46,659 nucleotides of DNA from Bradymonadales bacterium (GTDB lineage Bacteria > Myxococcota > Bradymonadia > REDH01): contig CANKLS010000004.1 in the NCBI GenBank assembly GCA_947483645.1, forward strand, positions 1-46,659, written 5' to 3'. Positions 9,101-19,078 of the stretch are shown in pieces. Position 1 is the stretch's first letter, and the number at the start of each line of letters is the position of its first letter. The notes below the pieces were generated by a model. It was not told the origin of the DNA and made no database searches. It worked only from the letters and a program-made list of their open reading frames with translations. Both the position numbers and the translations under genes were made by a program.

Positions 9101-10603
9101 TACGGCTTCTGCTCGGATGAGTACAACGGCTCCGCCAGCGACTGCCGCGTCTTCGACTCCGGCGCCGACGATTATGAGAACTTCGTCAACCTCAAGGAGA
9201 TGTACGAGTCTCGCTACGTCTACTCGATGTTCCGTCGCGAGCGTCCTGGCTTCGCCATCTCGATCTACCCGGTCTTCGCCGGCTCGATGAGCAGCTTCTT
9301 CACGCCCGCCCTCAACGCCTACCAGTTCTGGCTCCTCAAGGCCTCGGGTCGTGGCGTCGAGTGGTACAACACCGAGCACGGCGGCCTCATGGCCTCGATC
9401 GCGGCGCAGGAAGCCATCAACTTCATTGCTGAGGCCATCACCATCCCCAGCCCCGGTACCTACGCGACGGACAATGTCACGGGCCAGCTCGTCAACCTCT
9501 CCTACGAGTATGACTACCGCCTGCCCTCGACCTCCGAAGCCGCCCAGAAGGGCTACTACGGCGACGACTACACCAACGTGACCCTCTCGGACGGCGCCCG
9601 CTACAGCTTCGCGCAGTTCAAGGAGAACGAGGATGGCCAGATCGGTTACTACGACGCCTACTTCGGCCTCGGCACCGAGATCATGTCGCACTTCTGGCAC
9701 AAGTATGCCGCGATGATCGCCCTGATGAGCGGCGACGTCGAGGTTGTCGGCGCCGACACCGACTCCAACCAGTCGGGCTTCGTCATCCCGCCCTACATCG
9801 TCTTCTCGGACGACCTCACCAAGTTCATGGGTGGTATCATCACCGAGAACTTCGATGACGTGGGCCGCTGCGTGTCGCGTAACGATGACGGTACCGTCAC
9901 GATCGAGCCCATCCCGGCCATCCGCGGTGCTGGCCCCTCCTGCGCTGCCGGCCAGCAGATCCTCAACCCCTACGCCGACATCTACGGCCGCAGCGACTTC
10001 AACATGCGGACGCTCGGCACGCTCTACCCCACGGCCTACTTCCAGTCGACCTACAGCTCGCGCTGGCTCGATAGCGCCGCCATCTACGTTGTCGCTCGCG
10101 ACACCACGGGCGAACTCCCGGCCGGTTTCGAGTGGTTCACCTACACCAGCGACCTGGGCATCCAGTACGCCACGAAGATCCCCACCGGCTTCGACCCCAC
10201 CGACCGCGCCTCCGACAAGATCCGCATCGGCTACGACATGCTCGCGAAGATGAACACGCTCCAGATCGAGAAGGACTCGCTCACGGAGATCTCGACCCTG
10301 CTCAATGGCCTCCCGGCCAGCGCCAGCGCGGCCGACTTCGAGGAGCTCTTCGTCGCCATCACGACGGACGGCCCCTCGGGTGACTCCTTCTCGTCGGTCG
10401 TCCGCGACCCCGAGTTCCAGGCCATCATCCGCGCAGGCTTCCTTGACCGCGCGGCAGTGAACCGCCTCGACTCGCTCGTGCCGGGCCTCATCGACAGCAT
10501 CCTCTTCGACCTCCAGTCGCAGGAAGAGGATGTTCGCTACCTTGCCGACTCCGTGCGCATGATGCAGGGCCTCAACGTCTTCATGCCCGGCATCGACTTC
10601 TAA
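6149..10603 (+). CDS. very large lipoprotein zinc metalloprotease (metzincin-type motif)
   Basis: A 1484-aa lipoprotein. The signal peptide ends in LAGC with the lipid-bearing Cys at residue 23. The ATG at 6149 is preceded by AAAGGAG. Residues 721-731 read HEIGHTVGMRH, the full HExxHxxGxxH zinc-binding motif of metzincins. About 90 residues later STMEYA, with Met823, fits the Met-turn, and DISGLGMYDYAAI follows, as in large zinc-dependent metalloproteases of the DUF5117/DUF4953 type. The ~700-residue N-terminal region and ~650-residue C-terminal region are rich in aromatic residues and Asn and are not assigned. The protein is probably anchored in the outer membrane or at the cell surface and degrades protein. 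It is unusually long. It ends at a strong hairpin terminator. Confidence 0.85.
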   Translation: MSRRNRMTTMSLVLVGVAYLAGCAEVPGDIDRTQPNKIAKKMFEGEWYFRQTVVDANSTAYTMFQGLEGNMEKLKFEFTEDSLIGRRTHEDVIGISTSQQGVQGFTPEYGQPIVSFRVSQYFDVQRDYSAATGERTNTISENGSDRPWYEREYLRVDWTNNQISSESDPFPSIEMMGQVAVTPQDSGKEITFRTECSDKEGKSVDCTTENSEVIYFDVVTTYVSASPWIECITDFGYPNNGADCGPETIEVRSSFRKIDPTDDYIARQYDEYDMLKFGFFRTERCVYDRFYGCRDSSKVLLANNWKIFQNYRNEDGSVKPIAERTAKPLAFYLNTELPVPLIDDTFRATEQWSAVFARAVAAAQGKTPEQVGRMFYLCFNPGFDNIADFQSTIDGWKAEFKDPAAAELLQAAAEASAEGYAKGICKQVGKEKLLGDLRYSYINWVNNQTTLPWGGYGPSAADPITAQIVSGNANMNGANYDESANRVYELLQILLGELEPEDVGFAKPTKEYFESLRAQFPADAYFGNLKNEGQAKYFNYLKGEINKNLKNFERAKRTNLEVLNRPRVKTILKQKPEFFRAKTAMQSEPLEVFRGSSVEQRAKLADFKQIFPAAEIARQAGKELTDDEQTMASSFESPIDFGTLKAVSRRINERQRQFGMKSFCFMDGAWDSDMVGLAYQLAKYRAGLLERHPELINDREALRLELWQWVRGIMHRATLEHEIGHTVGMRHQFRASSDAMNYFPQYWALRHETFNEDCDDAGYKTFKVDGYATGDVAPASCGGSEADRLAQSPALLQQLREGRLADGTEFDNSITEYQYTSTMEYARKPNSDISGLGMYDYAAIAFSYVNMVEVFNEAPSKLKVRASFDPVTGSFDSSVISRSPNKVTTMLDVDDYTYTAAGATDTDPEGDRIRDNQWSYWHYSTLPVMFYNTDATAIDPNSNVAFAYAPEIKAGLAHLKGMTPMYNRSMRFADQLGAGEVKVPYGFCSDEYNGSASDCRVFDSGADDYENFVNLKEMYESRYVYSMFRRERPGFAISIYPVFAGSMSSFFTPALNAYQFWLLKASGRGVEWYNTEHGGLMASIAAQEAINFIAEAITIPSPGTYATDNVTGQLVNLSYEYDYRLPSTSEAAQKGYYGDDYTNVTLSDGARYSFAQFKENEDGQIGYYDAYFGLGTEIMSHFWHKYAAMIALMSGDVEVVGADTDSNQSGFVIPPYIVFSDDLTKFMGGIITENFDDVGRCVSRNDDGTVTIEPIPAIRGAGPSCAAGQQILNPYADIYGRSDFNMRTLGTLYPTAYFQSTYSSRWLDSAAIYVVARDTTGELPAGFEWFTYTSDLGIQYATKIPTGFDPTDRASDKIRIGYDMLAKMNTLQIEKDSLTEISTLLNGLPASASAADFEELFVAITTDGPSGDSFSSVVRDPEFQAIIRAGFLDRAAVNRLDSLVPGLIDSILFDLQSQEEDVRYLADSVRMMQGLNVFMPGIDF

Positions 10604-10635
10604 GCCGCTCGGGCCTCACAGCCTGCGCGTTCGTT

Positions 10636-10664
10636 GGCCCGCTCTGCGGGCCTTCGCCGTTTTT
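10636..10664 (+). terminator. rho-independent terminator after the metalloprotease gene
   Basis: A perfect 7-bp stem, GGCCCGC (10636-10642), loop TCT, GCGGGCC (10646-10652), is followed by TTCGCCGTTTTT. It lies 33 bases past the stop. The remainder up to 10882 shows no gene and no obvious terminator for the convergent PBP1A operon. Confidence 0.7.
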
Positions 10665-10882
10665 GGCCCCCGGCGTTGACGTTTCCGGCTCAGCTGCCGT
10701 CGGCGCTTCCGCTGTCTGAACATGCGTAGGAGCGCGCCGCGAGGGCGAGCTGTCTGGGAGTTCCTCCTTCTGCGACCCTGATGCACCGCCCTAAGCTGCC
10801 CAAGCAGGGGCTGATGAGCGGTTGCAGGCTGCCGCACATACACCGCTGAGCGAATAGCCCGCCCCAGCCCTCGTCGGCCTGT

Positions 10883-13360
10883 CTAGAAGCCGTCGTCCGG
10901 TTCGACCTGCTCGCCGCTGCCCTGCACGGCGCCACCCTGCAAGATGAGATCGTTGACAGATGGGTCGCCAGCAGTGGAGCCGGCCTCCGTCGGCTCAGTG
11001 CCCGCCAGGAAGAACTCGGTGCGCTTCCGCTTCGTCTCTGCGCTCACCAGCATGCCCGTCGCTGTATCGACGACGGCCGAGACAATGCCTTCCGGGGCTG
11101 CTGCGAAGGCTGGCGGCCGGCGCTGCTCAATGGCTGCCCGCATCGCCTCGGTCCAGATCGGGACGGCGCTGCCGCCGCCTGTCGCGCCGCGACCCAGCGG
11201 GCCGTTGTCGTCACGACCCAGCCAGACGCCCATCACAAGGTCGCTGGTGAAGCCGATGAACCAAGCGTCGCGGGCGTCGTTCGTGGTCCCCGTCTTGCCC
11301 GCGATCTCCACCTTGAGCCGCTTCGCGTGTGTTGCCGTCCCCTCCTCCACAACAGAGCGCATCAGTGAGGTGGTGAGCCAGGCAACGGCCGGGTCGATGG
11401 CCCGAACGGGCGCGGCTGCATGCTGGTAGACGGTAGAGGCGCCATCATCGCCGAGCTGGCGCGGCCCGCGAATCTCCGTCACGAAGACGGGGGGTTCGTA
11501 GCTACCGCCGGCGGCGAAGGTGGCGAAGGCGTTGGTTGCCACGAGGGGTGAGGCCTCTGCCGAGCCGAGCGACAGCGTCAGGTTGTTGGTGAGGCCGGAG
11601 GTAAACCCGATGCTCTTGGCCAGGCTGATCACAGCCGGGATGGTTGCCTGTTCGAGTGCGCGCACCGCGATGACATTGCGTGACTGTGCGAGCGCGGTCC
11701 GGACAGACATGAGCCCCTTGAAGGAGCCGTCGTAGTTCTTGGGGCGCCAGGTGGTGCTGCCGTCGATCACGAAGCTGGCAGGCTGATCGGCGTAGATGGT
11801 GGCGGCGGTCGCAGTGCGCGATGCAAGGAGCTGCGCGTAGACGAGAACCTTGAAGCTGCTGCCCATCTGGCGCTGCGCGGAGATCGCCCGCTGAAAGCCC
11901 GAGCCCGAGACCTGGTAGCCGCCGACGATGGCGCGCACGGCCCGCGTCGCAGGATCGATGGCAACGATGGCGCCTTCGGCCTCGCCCGCGAGTCGGACGG
12001 GGGCGTCGTCGCCAGCTGGCCCTCCGACCGGGCGGACGACCGTGAAGAGACCTCCGACTGGGAAACGCTCCTTGAGGTCGGCCTCGTCCTTGGCGAATCG
12101 GATGAGCGGGTCGAGCTTGAGTTCAAGCCGGACCTCGCGGCCGAATCGCATCCAGACCTTCTCGCCTTCGATGGCGTCGACCATACCGACGGCCGGCTTG
12201 CCCGGTTTGAGGTCGCCGTTCAGGTGCTCTGCCTTGGCGGCCTTGAGCCACTTGTCGCGGTCGGTCTGCTTCACCAGCGTGCGCTTGGGGGTGACGAGTC
12301 CGTGCTCGGCGTCGTGCTTGCTGAGTCCCTTGCGGAGAGCGGCGACAGAGGCGCGCTGCAGGTCGAGATCGAGGGGGGTGTAGATGCTCCAGCCTGCGCC
12401 AAGCAGCTTGTCTTTGCCGAGCTCCCGGTCGAGCCATTCGCGCACGGCGACCACATAGTCAGGGGCGGCCCCCTCGGCACCATCGCGCTTGGCGGGATCG
12501 ACAAGGGTCACCTTGGCTTCGGAGGCCTGGGTCCACTCGGCGGCGGTGATAAAGCCCTTCTCCTTCATCTGTCCGAGCACATAGCGACGGCGGCCGAGCG
12601 CTGCCTCGAGGTTCTTGAAGGGGTTGTAGCGGTTGGGGGACTGCACCAGACCGGCGAGCAACGCGGCCTCGTCGAGCGTCAACGCAGAGGCACCGTGGCC
12701 GAAGTAGAAGCGGCTCGCCTCCTCCACGCCGTAGGCCTGCGCGCCGAAGAAGACCTCGTTGAGATAGATGGCGAGGATGTCGTCTTTGCGCAGATAGCGG
12801 TCGAGTTTGACGGCGAGTTGCGCCTCCTGAATCTTCCGTTTGATGGTGCGCTCAGGCGTCAGGATGAGGTTTTTGACCACCTGCTGTGTGATGGTGCTGG
12901 CGCCCTGCCCCAACTTTCCGCGCTGGAGGTTCCTGACCACCGCACGGACGAGGCCCATGTAGTCCACCCCTTCGTGCTCGTAGAAGTTTGCATCTTCGGC
13001 GGCCAGGAGCGCCTTGCGCATGACCATGGGGATTTCATCGAAGGGCAGCACCGTGCGCCGAATGAGATCGTCGCCGACGATCGTGGCGATAACCTGTCCG
13101 TCGGCAGCGTAGACGCGGGTCGTCTGCGCAGGTCGGTAGTCCTGCAGGGTGCGAATGTCTGGCAGGTCTTGCCCCCAGTACCAGAAGAGGCCTGCGACGC
13201 CGCCAGCTCCAACGGCCCCCGCAACGAGGAGCGAGCCAAGCCCCCAGATCGCAACCTTGCGGCCCCAGCCTGCCGAGGCAGCGGGAGACTTCGCGGGCTT
13301 CTTGCCCTGCTTTCCGGTCGGCTTCACGCTGACACCACGATTTGTCCGTTCGCTGCTCAC
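10883..13360 (-). CDS. mrcA: bifunctional class A penicillin-binding protein (PBP1A-like)
   Basis: An 825-aa inner-membrane enzyme that polymerises glycan strands and cross-links peptides. It has a short basic cytoplasmic tail and one transmembrane helix. The GT51 glycosyltransferase domain shows EDANFYEHEGVDYMGLVRA with the catalytic Glu, and GASTITQQVVKN. The transpeptidase domain shows GSSFK (catalytic Ser), SRN and KTGTTNDARDAWFIGF. The start is uncertain. GTG at 13358-13360 has a GAGGG just upstream. A TTG at 13450 would add 30 low-complexity residues, overlaps thiL and lacks a ribosome-binding site. It is the last gene of the minus-strand chaperone/cell-wall run, and a possible activator (LpoA-like) lies three genes upstream of it. 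Confidence 0.93.
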   Translation of the reverse strand: MSSERTNRGVSVKPTGKQGKKPAKSPAASAGWGRKVAIWGLGSLLVAGAVGAGGVAGLFWYWGQDLPDIRTLQDYRPAQTTRVYAADGQVIATIVGDDLIRRTVLPFDEIPMVMRKALLAAEDANFYEHEGVDYMGLVRAVVRNLQRGKLGQGASTITQQVVKNLILTPERTIKRKIQEAQLAVKLDRYLRKDDILAIYLNEVFFGAQAYGVEEASRFYFGHGASALTLDEAALLAGLVQSPNRYNPFKNLEAALGRRRYVLGQMKEKGFITAAEWTQASEAKVTLVDPAKRDGAEGAAPDYVVAVREWLDRELGKDKLLGAGWSIYTPLDLDLQRASVAALRKGLSKHDAEHGLVTPKRTLVKQTDRDKWLKAAKAEHLNGDLKPGKPAVGMVDAIEGEKVWMRFGREVRLELKLDPLIRFAKDEADLKERFPVGGLFTVVRPVGGPAGDDAPVRLAGEAEGAIVAIDPATRAVRAIVGGYQVSGSGFQRAISAQRQMGSSFKVLVYAQLLASRTATAATIYADQPASFVIDGSTTWRPKNYDGSFKGLMSVRTALAQSRNVIAVRALEQATIPAVISLAKSIGFTSGLTNNLTLSLGSAEASPLVATNAFATFAAGGSYEPPVFVTEIRGPRQLGDDGASTVYQHAAAPVRAIDPAVAWLTTSLMRSVVEEGTATHAKRLKVEIAGKTGTTNDARDAWFIGFTSDLVMGVWLGRDDNGPLGRGATGGGSAVPIWTEAMRAAIEQRRPPAFAAAPEGIVSAVVDTATGMLVSAETKRKRTEFFLAGTEPTEAGSTAGDPSVNDLILQGGAVQGSGEQVEPDDGF

Positions 13361-13436
13361 GCCGCCCTCACCATTCGTCGAACCGCCCCGCCATGGAGGC
13401 CCTCTACCACGACCGCTGCCCTGTCGCGCAACTTTG

Positions 13437-14372
13437 TCATGGCTGACCAAAACGATGGAGGTAGCCGGCAGGTGCGACTGGGAGGAGCGTCCCGTCTTCT
13501 CGCTCGACGAAGCAGCCCGGGTCGGCCGTGAGCCGCCCTACCTGGCTCCAGCCGCGACCCGGGCTGGCCGGTGCCGCAACGAGGCGCACATAGTCGTCGC
13601 CGCCTGCAAGCTGCCAGGCCGTGAGTGTTTCACCATCCGCCGCGAGGTGCAGGAGCTGCTCGCGGCCCGGTAGCTGGTCGCTTACAACGAGCCCGCAGCC
13701 CGAGGCGCGCGCGAGGCGCGAGGCGTCGAGCAGGAGGCCATCGCTGATGTCGATGCAGGCGTGAGCGGCACGGAGAGCACCCGGCAGCAGCGGCTTCGGA
13801 GAGGGGCGTCGATGTGCCGCGACCGCGACCTCGCTCCGGTGCGGCGCTCCGCTCTCCAGAAGCGCCAGACCTGCGGCCGCCAGACCGAGCGGCCCGTCCA
13901 CCCAGAGCCGGTCTCCGGCTCGGCCACCGCTCCGAGCGAGCAGGCGCGGCCCCGGCTTGCCGAAGAGCGTCAGCGCCAGCACAGCGGGCCCCTCGACCGA
14001 CGTGGTGTCGCCGCCAATCAGCACAGGGTTGCACCAGCGCGCAGAGGCCGCCTCGAGCCCCTCGGCAAAGGCGTCGAGTGCAGCCGCGGAGAGACCGCTG
14101 GGGAGCGCCAGCGTGAGCAGCATTGCGGTTGGGCGGCCGCCCATCGCGAAGATGTCGCTCACGTTGCGCGCCAAGAGTTTGAAGCCCACATCCGACCAGC
14201 TGCTCCAGCGGAGGTCGAAGTGGCGGCCCTCCACCATGGAATCGGTAACGACCAGCCGATCCTGCGCGGCAAGCAGCGCCCCGTCGTCGCCCACACTCCA
14301 AAGCCCTGACCGCCCGAGCGACAGGCTGCGCGTCAGGCGCTCAATGACCGCGAACTCGTCAAGCCGGCTCAC
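13437..14372 (-). CDS. thiL: thiamine-monophosphate kinase ThiL
   Basis: A 311-aa enzyme phosphorylating thiamine monophosphate to the active cofactor thiamine diphosphate. Typical motifs are GDDGALL, DSMVEGRHFDL, ARNVSDIFAMGG, GGDTTSVEGP and CIDISDGLLLDASRLA, which bind Mg-ATP and substrate. The start is GTG 14370-14372, giving VSRLDEFAVIERL. It overlaps the stop of the upstream gene as GTGA, which implies coupled translation. A longer open frame upstream is not homologous. No other thiamine gene and no TPP riboswitch is seen, so it is a salvage or final-step enzyme housed in an unrelated operon. Confidence 0.94.
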   Translation of the reverse strand: MSRLDEFAVIERLTRSLSLGRSGLWSVGDDGALLAAQDRLVVTDSMVEGRHFDLRWSSWSDVGFKLLARNVSDIFAMGGRPTAMLLTLALPSGLSAAALDAFAEGLEAASARWCNPVLIGGDTTSVEGPAVLALTLFGKPGPRLLARSGGRAGDRLWVDGPLGLAAAGLALLESGAPHRSEVAVAAHRRPSPKPLLPGALRAAHACIDISDGLLLDASRLARASGCGLVVSDQLPGREQLLHLAADGETLTAWQLAGGDDYVRLVAAPASPGRGWSQVGRLTADPGCFVEREDGTLLPVAPAGYLHRFGQP

Positions 14373-15115
14373 GGAAGCAGGTGCTGTTGCGCCTTCATCA
14401 GGCGGACGAGCCAGGCCGCGGCGACCGCCAGAAGCACCACCACAACGGCTGCCAAGCCCCACTTCACAGAGCGGCTCGCGTCGCTGACCGTTGTCTTGAT
14501 CTGCTCGCGCGCAAGCGACTGCGCCACCATCTGCGCACGCTGCGCCAGACCGCTCAGCGCCATCTGCGAAACTTCGTCGCCGGGGTAGTCTGCGAGGTGA
14601 TGACGGTAGAGCCGGATCGCATGGTCCGCCGCCTGCTCTTTGACTGCAAAGGCCTCGAACTCGGCGTGTGCGGAGGCGTCAGATTCCTCTGCGACAAGCC
14701 TGCGAAAGGCGCTCTCTACGCGACCGAATGCGACCTTTCGGTTGGCTGGAATCTCCTCCCATGGCCTCCTCTTCTGGGCGTTGGCAAAGACCAGGCCGCA
14801 CTTGTGGCAGGCAACAGCGTCGTCCTGCCGATGCCCGCACTTGGGGCACTTGTGGGGGGGTAGACCGGCTGCGGGCGCAGCGGGTTTGGACGGCAGTTCG
14901 GGCTCCAGCCGCTCCATACGCTCGACGGCGTTCGAGACGCCCGTCGTTGCGTAGCGGGTGCTCTCGACGGGCGGCGCGGGAGCATCGGGCTTCGGCGGCC
15001 TGATCAGCGGCGACGCCTCGCCGCAGCTTCCGCAAACCACCCAGATGGCCCCCTCTACGCTGCGCGCATCAGCGGCTTCGCCCTCGTGACCACAATGTTC
15101 GCATCGAATCTGCAT
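14369..15115 (-). CDS. double zinc-ribbon protein with C-terminal membrane anchor
   Basis: A 248-aa protein. The first ribbon has Cys5, Cys8, Cys28 and Cys31 (RCEHCGH ... VVCGSCGE), the MJ0042-like spacing. A second ribbon around residues 88-107 reads KCPKCGHRQDD ... CHKCGLVF. A helical region (about 120-215) follows, then one transmembrane helix near 220-240 (AAVVVVLLAVAAAWLV). The first ribbon has exactly the spacing found in the GltJ-like protein at 21809. Function is unknown; a tail-anchored regulator or adaptor is plausible. It lies between the LpoA-like gene (48 bases) and thiL (4-base overlap). Confidence 0.8.
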   Translation of the reverse strand: MQIRCEHCGHEGEAADARSVEGAIWVVCGSCGEASPLIRPPKPDAPAPPVESTRYATTGVSNAVERMERLEPELPSKPAAPAAGLPPHKCPKCGHRQDDAVACHKCGLVFANAQKRRPWEEIPANRKVAFGRVESAFRRLVAEESDASAHAEFEAFAVKEQAADHAIRLYRHHLADYPGDEVSQMALSGLAQRAQMVAQSLAREQIKTTVSDASRSVKWGLAAVVVVLLAVAAAWLVRLMKAQQHLLP

Positions 15116-15163
15116 GCTGCTCTCCAGCGCTCGTCCGCACGGTGGCGAACTCCGGCGCGCGAA

Positions 15164-16354
15164 TCAATCATCCCACGAAGAGGCCCGCGGAAAAATCTCG
15201 CCCTCGGCATCGACGCTCCAGAGCTGTAGCGGATGCGACAGCACCCCTGCGGGCGACCAAGAGAGCCTTCCGCAGACGCCATCTACCTCTCGCTGCGCCA
15301 TGATTGCCGCGGCCCACGCCTCGGGCGAAGCCACGCCGGCTGGGAGCGCCGCTCTGCCCCGATTGGCCATGGTCGCGGCGTCGTAGACCTCGGCATCGAA
15401 GCGGGTTGGAAGCTCCGCAAAGGCGCCCTCGAACCGGTCGACAAAGTCGCGGGCGGCGTCGCGCTGATCGTTCCACGGACAGCTCTCCACCACGCTCACA
15501 TGGGCCAGGAACGAGGCTGCCGTAGCGAGCTCCGGTCCCTCCCACGACCCCGTTCCGAAGAGTCGCAGCGGAGTGGGCTCATCGAACCAGCCCTTTACGC
15601 CCAGCGCCGGCAGCAGCGCCGCACCCTGGCCTGCGGTCGCCAGCGCGACGAGAACCGTCGGGCGGCCGCTCGCAGCAGCCTTGCCACCCGCAGCGCGAGG
15701 CGCCACTGGCCAGCCCGCCTGCACCTGGGCAGGGGCCTGCAGCCGCGTGCCCCCCTGCTCCAGCGCTGCAACCGTGCGGCCAAAGTCGCGCTGTGCGGAC
15801 GGGAACCGGACGAGGCGCGAGAGCGCAACGCCTTTGTCCGTGAGACAGCCAGCGAAGGCCGCCACCGCCTCGTCGCCCGCGGCGCCCTCGGGCGCGATCA
15901 GGGCGATGCGCGCGCCTTCTATGGGAGCAACGCGCTCGCAGATCGCGCGGAGTTCATCGGCGGGTGCGGTGCGGCCGCGCATCCGTTTGGGCGCCCTGCC
16001 GTCGCCAGCGACACCAGAGAGCGAGAGCATCGACAGCCGTGTAGGTGCGAGCGTACGCGCCACCTCCTCCGTCTCCAGCGCACCAACGGGCCCCAGCACG
16101 AGTGAAGCCCCCGCCTCCACCGCCCGCTCCGCCGCCGCACGCGCAGAGGGCGCTGTGTCGAAGACCACCACCCTGATACGGCTGCCAGCGAGTGCCAGCG
16201 AGACCAGCGAGACAACCCGCTTTCCAATCGCCGCCTGCTTACCTGTGGTCGGTGCCAACAGCGCCAGCACCGGCACCGCAGGGCTGGGAAGCTCAGCTCC
16301 TTGGGCGGGCAGCGCCGCGAGCAGCAATGCGGTAAGCGCTGCAGCCCGCCTCAC
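15164..16354 (-). CDS. periplasmic-binding-fold protein, LpoA / PBP-activator-like
   Basis: A 396-aa exported protein. It starts at GTG 16352-16354, which overlaps the J-domain gene stop as GTGA. The signal peptide is RRAAALTALLLAALPAQGA. The mature part has a type I periplasmic-binding fold: VPVLALLAPTTGKQAAIGKRV, then GASLVLGPVGALETEEVARTL, ARIALIAPEGAAGDEAVAAFAGCL, and a C-terminal YDAATMANRG. This fold is shared by amino-acid ABC binding proteins and the C-terminal domain of LpoA, the outer-membrane activator of PBP1A. No ABC permease is nearby but PBP1A is in the same operon, so a PBP-activator role is the better guess. There is no lipobox, unlike E. coli LpoA. Confidence 0.7.
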   Translation of the reverse strand: MRRAAALTALLLAALPAQGAELPSPAVPVLALLAPTTGKQAAIGKRVVSLVSLALAGSRIRVVVFDTAPSARAAAERAVEAGASLVLGPVGALETEEVARTLAPTRLSMLSLSGVAGDGRAPKRMRGRTAPADELRAICERVAPIEGARIALIAPEGAAGDEAVAAFAGCLTDKGVALSRLVRFPSAQRDFGRTVAALEQGGTRLQAPAQVQAGWPVAPRAAGGKAAASGRPTVLVALATAGQGAALLPALGVKGWFDEPTPLRLFGTGSWEGPELATAASFLAHVSVVESCPWNDQRDAARDFVDRFEGAFAELPTRFDAEVYDAATMANRGRAALPAGVASPEAWAAAIMAQREVDGVCGRLSWSPAGVLSHPLQLWSVDAEGEIFPRASSWDD

Positions 16355-17145
16355 CGCTCCTCCGCGTCGGCGCGCATCGAGAAGAGGTCGAGTAGCCCGG
16401 AATGAAGTGCCTGATGCGCCTCCAGCAGGGGCGACCACGCCGCATCTGCGGGCAGTGGCCAGCGCGGCTGCAGCGTCACGATAAGGTCGCCTCGTCCGCC
16501 GTCACGTCGGGGCAGCCCTCGCCCCGAGAGACGGAGTTTTGTGGTGGCCGGGTGGCGCGGCTCCAGCGTTACGAGCACCCGCCCTTCCGGAGCTGAGATG
16601 GAGACATCGCCGCCGCCAAGCCACTCGACCATCGAAATGGGCTGCGAGATCCGCAGGTCGTCGCCCTTCACGGCCGCCGATGGCATCTCCGAGCTCGCCA
16701 CCTCGACCACCAGCGCGCCGCGCGCACGGCCCCGTTGCCAGCCGTGTCCGGCCCAACGAAGACGCGCGCCCACCGCCGTCATAGGCGGGAAGGTGAACTC
16801 GAGCGTCCGGCCTCCGGCCGGCAGCGTCGCGCCGTCGCTGCGCGGGTGGACGGGATAGGCGAGCCGCCGCTCCGTGCCCAAGACGAGCTCCCGCGGGGTG
16901 AAGTGAAGCCGGGTAATAAGGTCGAGCGAACTCCCGTCGCTGCCCGTTGTCGCGGCCGCCATGGCAAGCTCGTCGAGAAGGCGGATGTAGGCGGAGCGCG
17001 CCTCGTCGAAGGCAGCCTCCGAGGCACCGTGACCGCGCCCGTCCGGGTGGGTCTGACGAGCACGCTGCCGAAAGGCCCGTTTGACCTGCGCCGGCGTCGC
17101 GCCGCGCGCGAGCCCCAGGACCTCGTAAGGGTCACGCTGCGGCAT
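16351..17145 (-). CDS. J-domain co-chaperone (CbpA-like, no zinc domain)
   Basis: A 264-aa DnaK partner. The J domain at 1-65 (DPYEVLGLARGATPAQVKRAF) carries the essential HPD at 33-35. A short linker leads to a DnaJ C-terminal substrate-binding region (about 90-245, including RLRWAGHGWQRG and LRLSGRGLPRRDGGRGDL). The Cys-rich zinc domain of classical DnaJ is absent, making it a class B J protein. It starts 8 bases after the dnaK stop, so it is almost certainly co-expressed with DnaK. Its end overlaps the LpoA-like gene. Confidence 0.88.
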   Translation of the reverse strand: MPQRDPYEVLGLARGATPAQVKRAFRQRARQTHPDGRGHGASEAAFDEARSAYIRLLDELAMAAATTGSDGSSLDLITRLHFTPRELVLGTERRLAYPVHPRSDGATLPAGGRTLEFTFPPMTAVGARLRWAGHGWQRGRARGALVVEVASSEMPSAAVKGDDLRISQPISMVEWLGGGDVSISAPEGRVLVTLEPRHPATTKLRLSGRGLPRRDGGRGDLIVTLQPRWPLPADAAWSPLLEAHQALHSGLLDLFSMRADAEER

Positions 17146-17153
17146 GGGTTAAC

Positions 17154-18974
<1,821 letters not shown>

Positions 18975-19028
18975 TCCAGCTCACCTCACGTAGGGAATAC
19001 CGTGTGCGTGGCTAAGCGACCGAGCACT

Positions 19029-19060
19029 GTTGCACAAGTTTATCCTCGCGCAACAAACTT
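19029..19060 (-). promoter_or_regulatory. two interleaved inverted repeats in the grpE-dnaK spacer
   Basis: In the minus-strand transcript AAGUUU can pair with AAACUU (6 bp), while the next segment GUUGCGC can pair with GUGCAAC (7 bp with one G-U). The pairing strands alternate, so the two hairpins exclude each other: a pseudoknot would have zero-length crossing loops. The element lies about 55 bases before the dnaK ATG. It may be a bistable leader, a DNA operator or chance. Confidence 0.35.
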
Positions 19061-19078
19061 CTGGGTCGCCCACGCGCC

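Noticed and set aside
6068..9700. 1210-codon open frame antisense to the metalloprotease gene
   Set aside because: It has no recognisable domain, is extremely rich in Val/Gly/Glu/Leu, and mirrors the GC-rich third codon positions of a clearly real gene on the plus strand.
12224..13531. 435-codon plus-strand frame across PBP1A
   Set aside because: Shadow of the PBP1A frame with no domain.
19021..19060. CIRCE/HrcA operator before dnaK
   Set aside because: Only a GAGCACT-like half is present; the TTAGCACTC-N9-GAGTGCTAA palindrome is not there.
19029..19060. True H-type pseudoknot
   Set aside because: Both crossing loops would be zero bases long, which is sterically impossible for 6- and 7-bp stems; mutually exclusive hairpins are the only reading.
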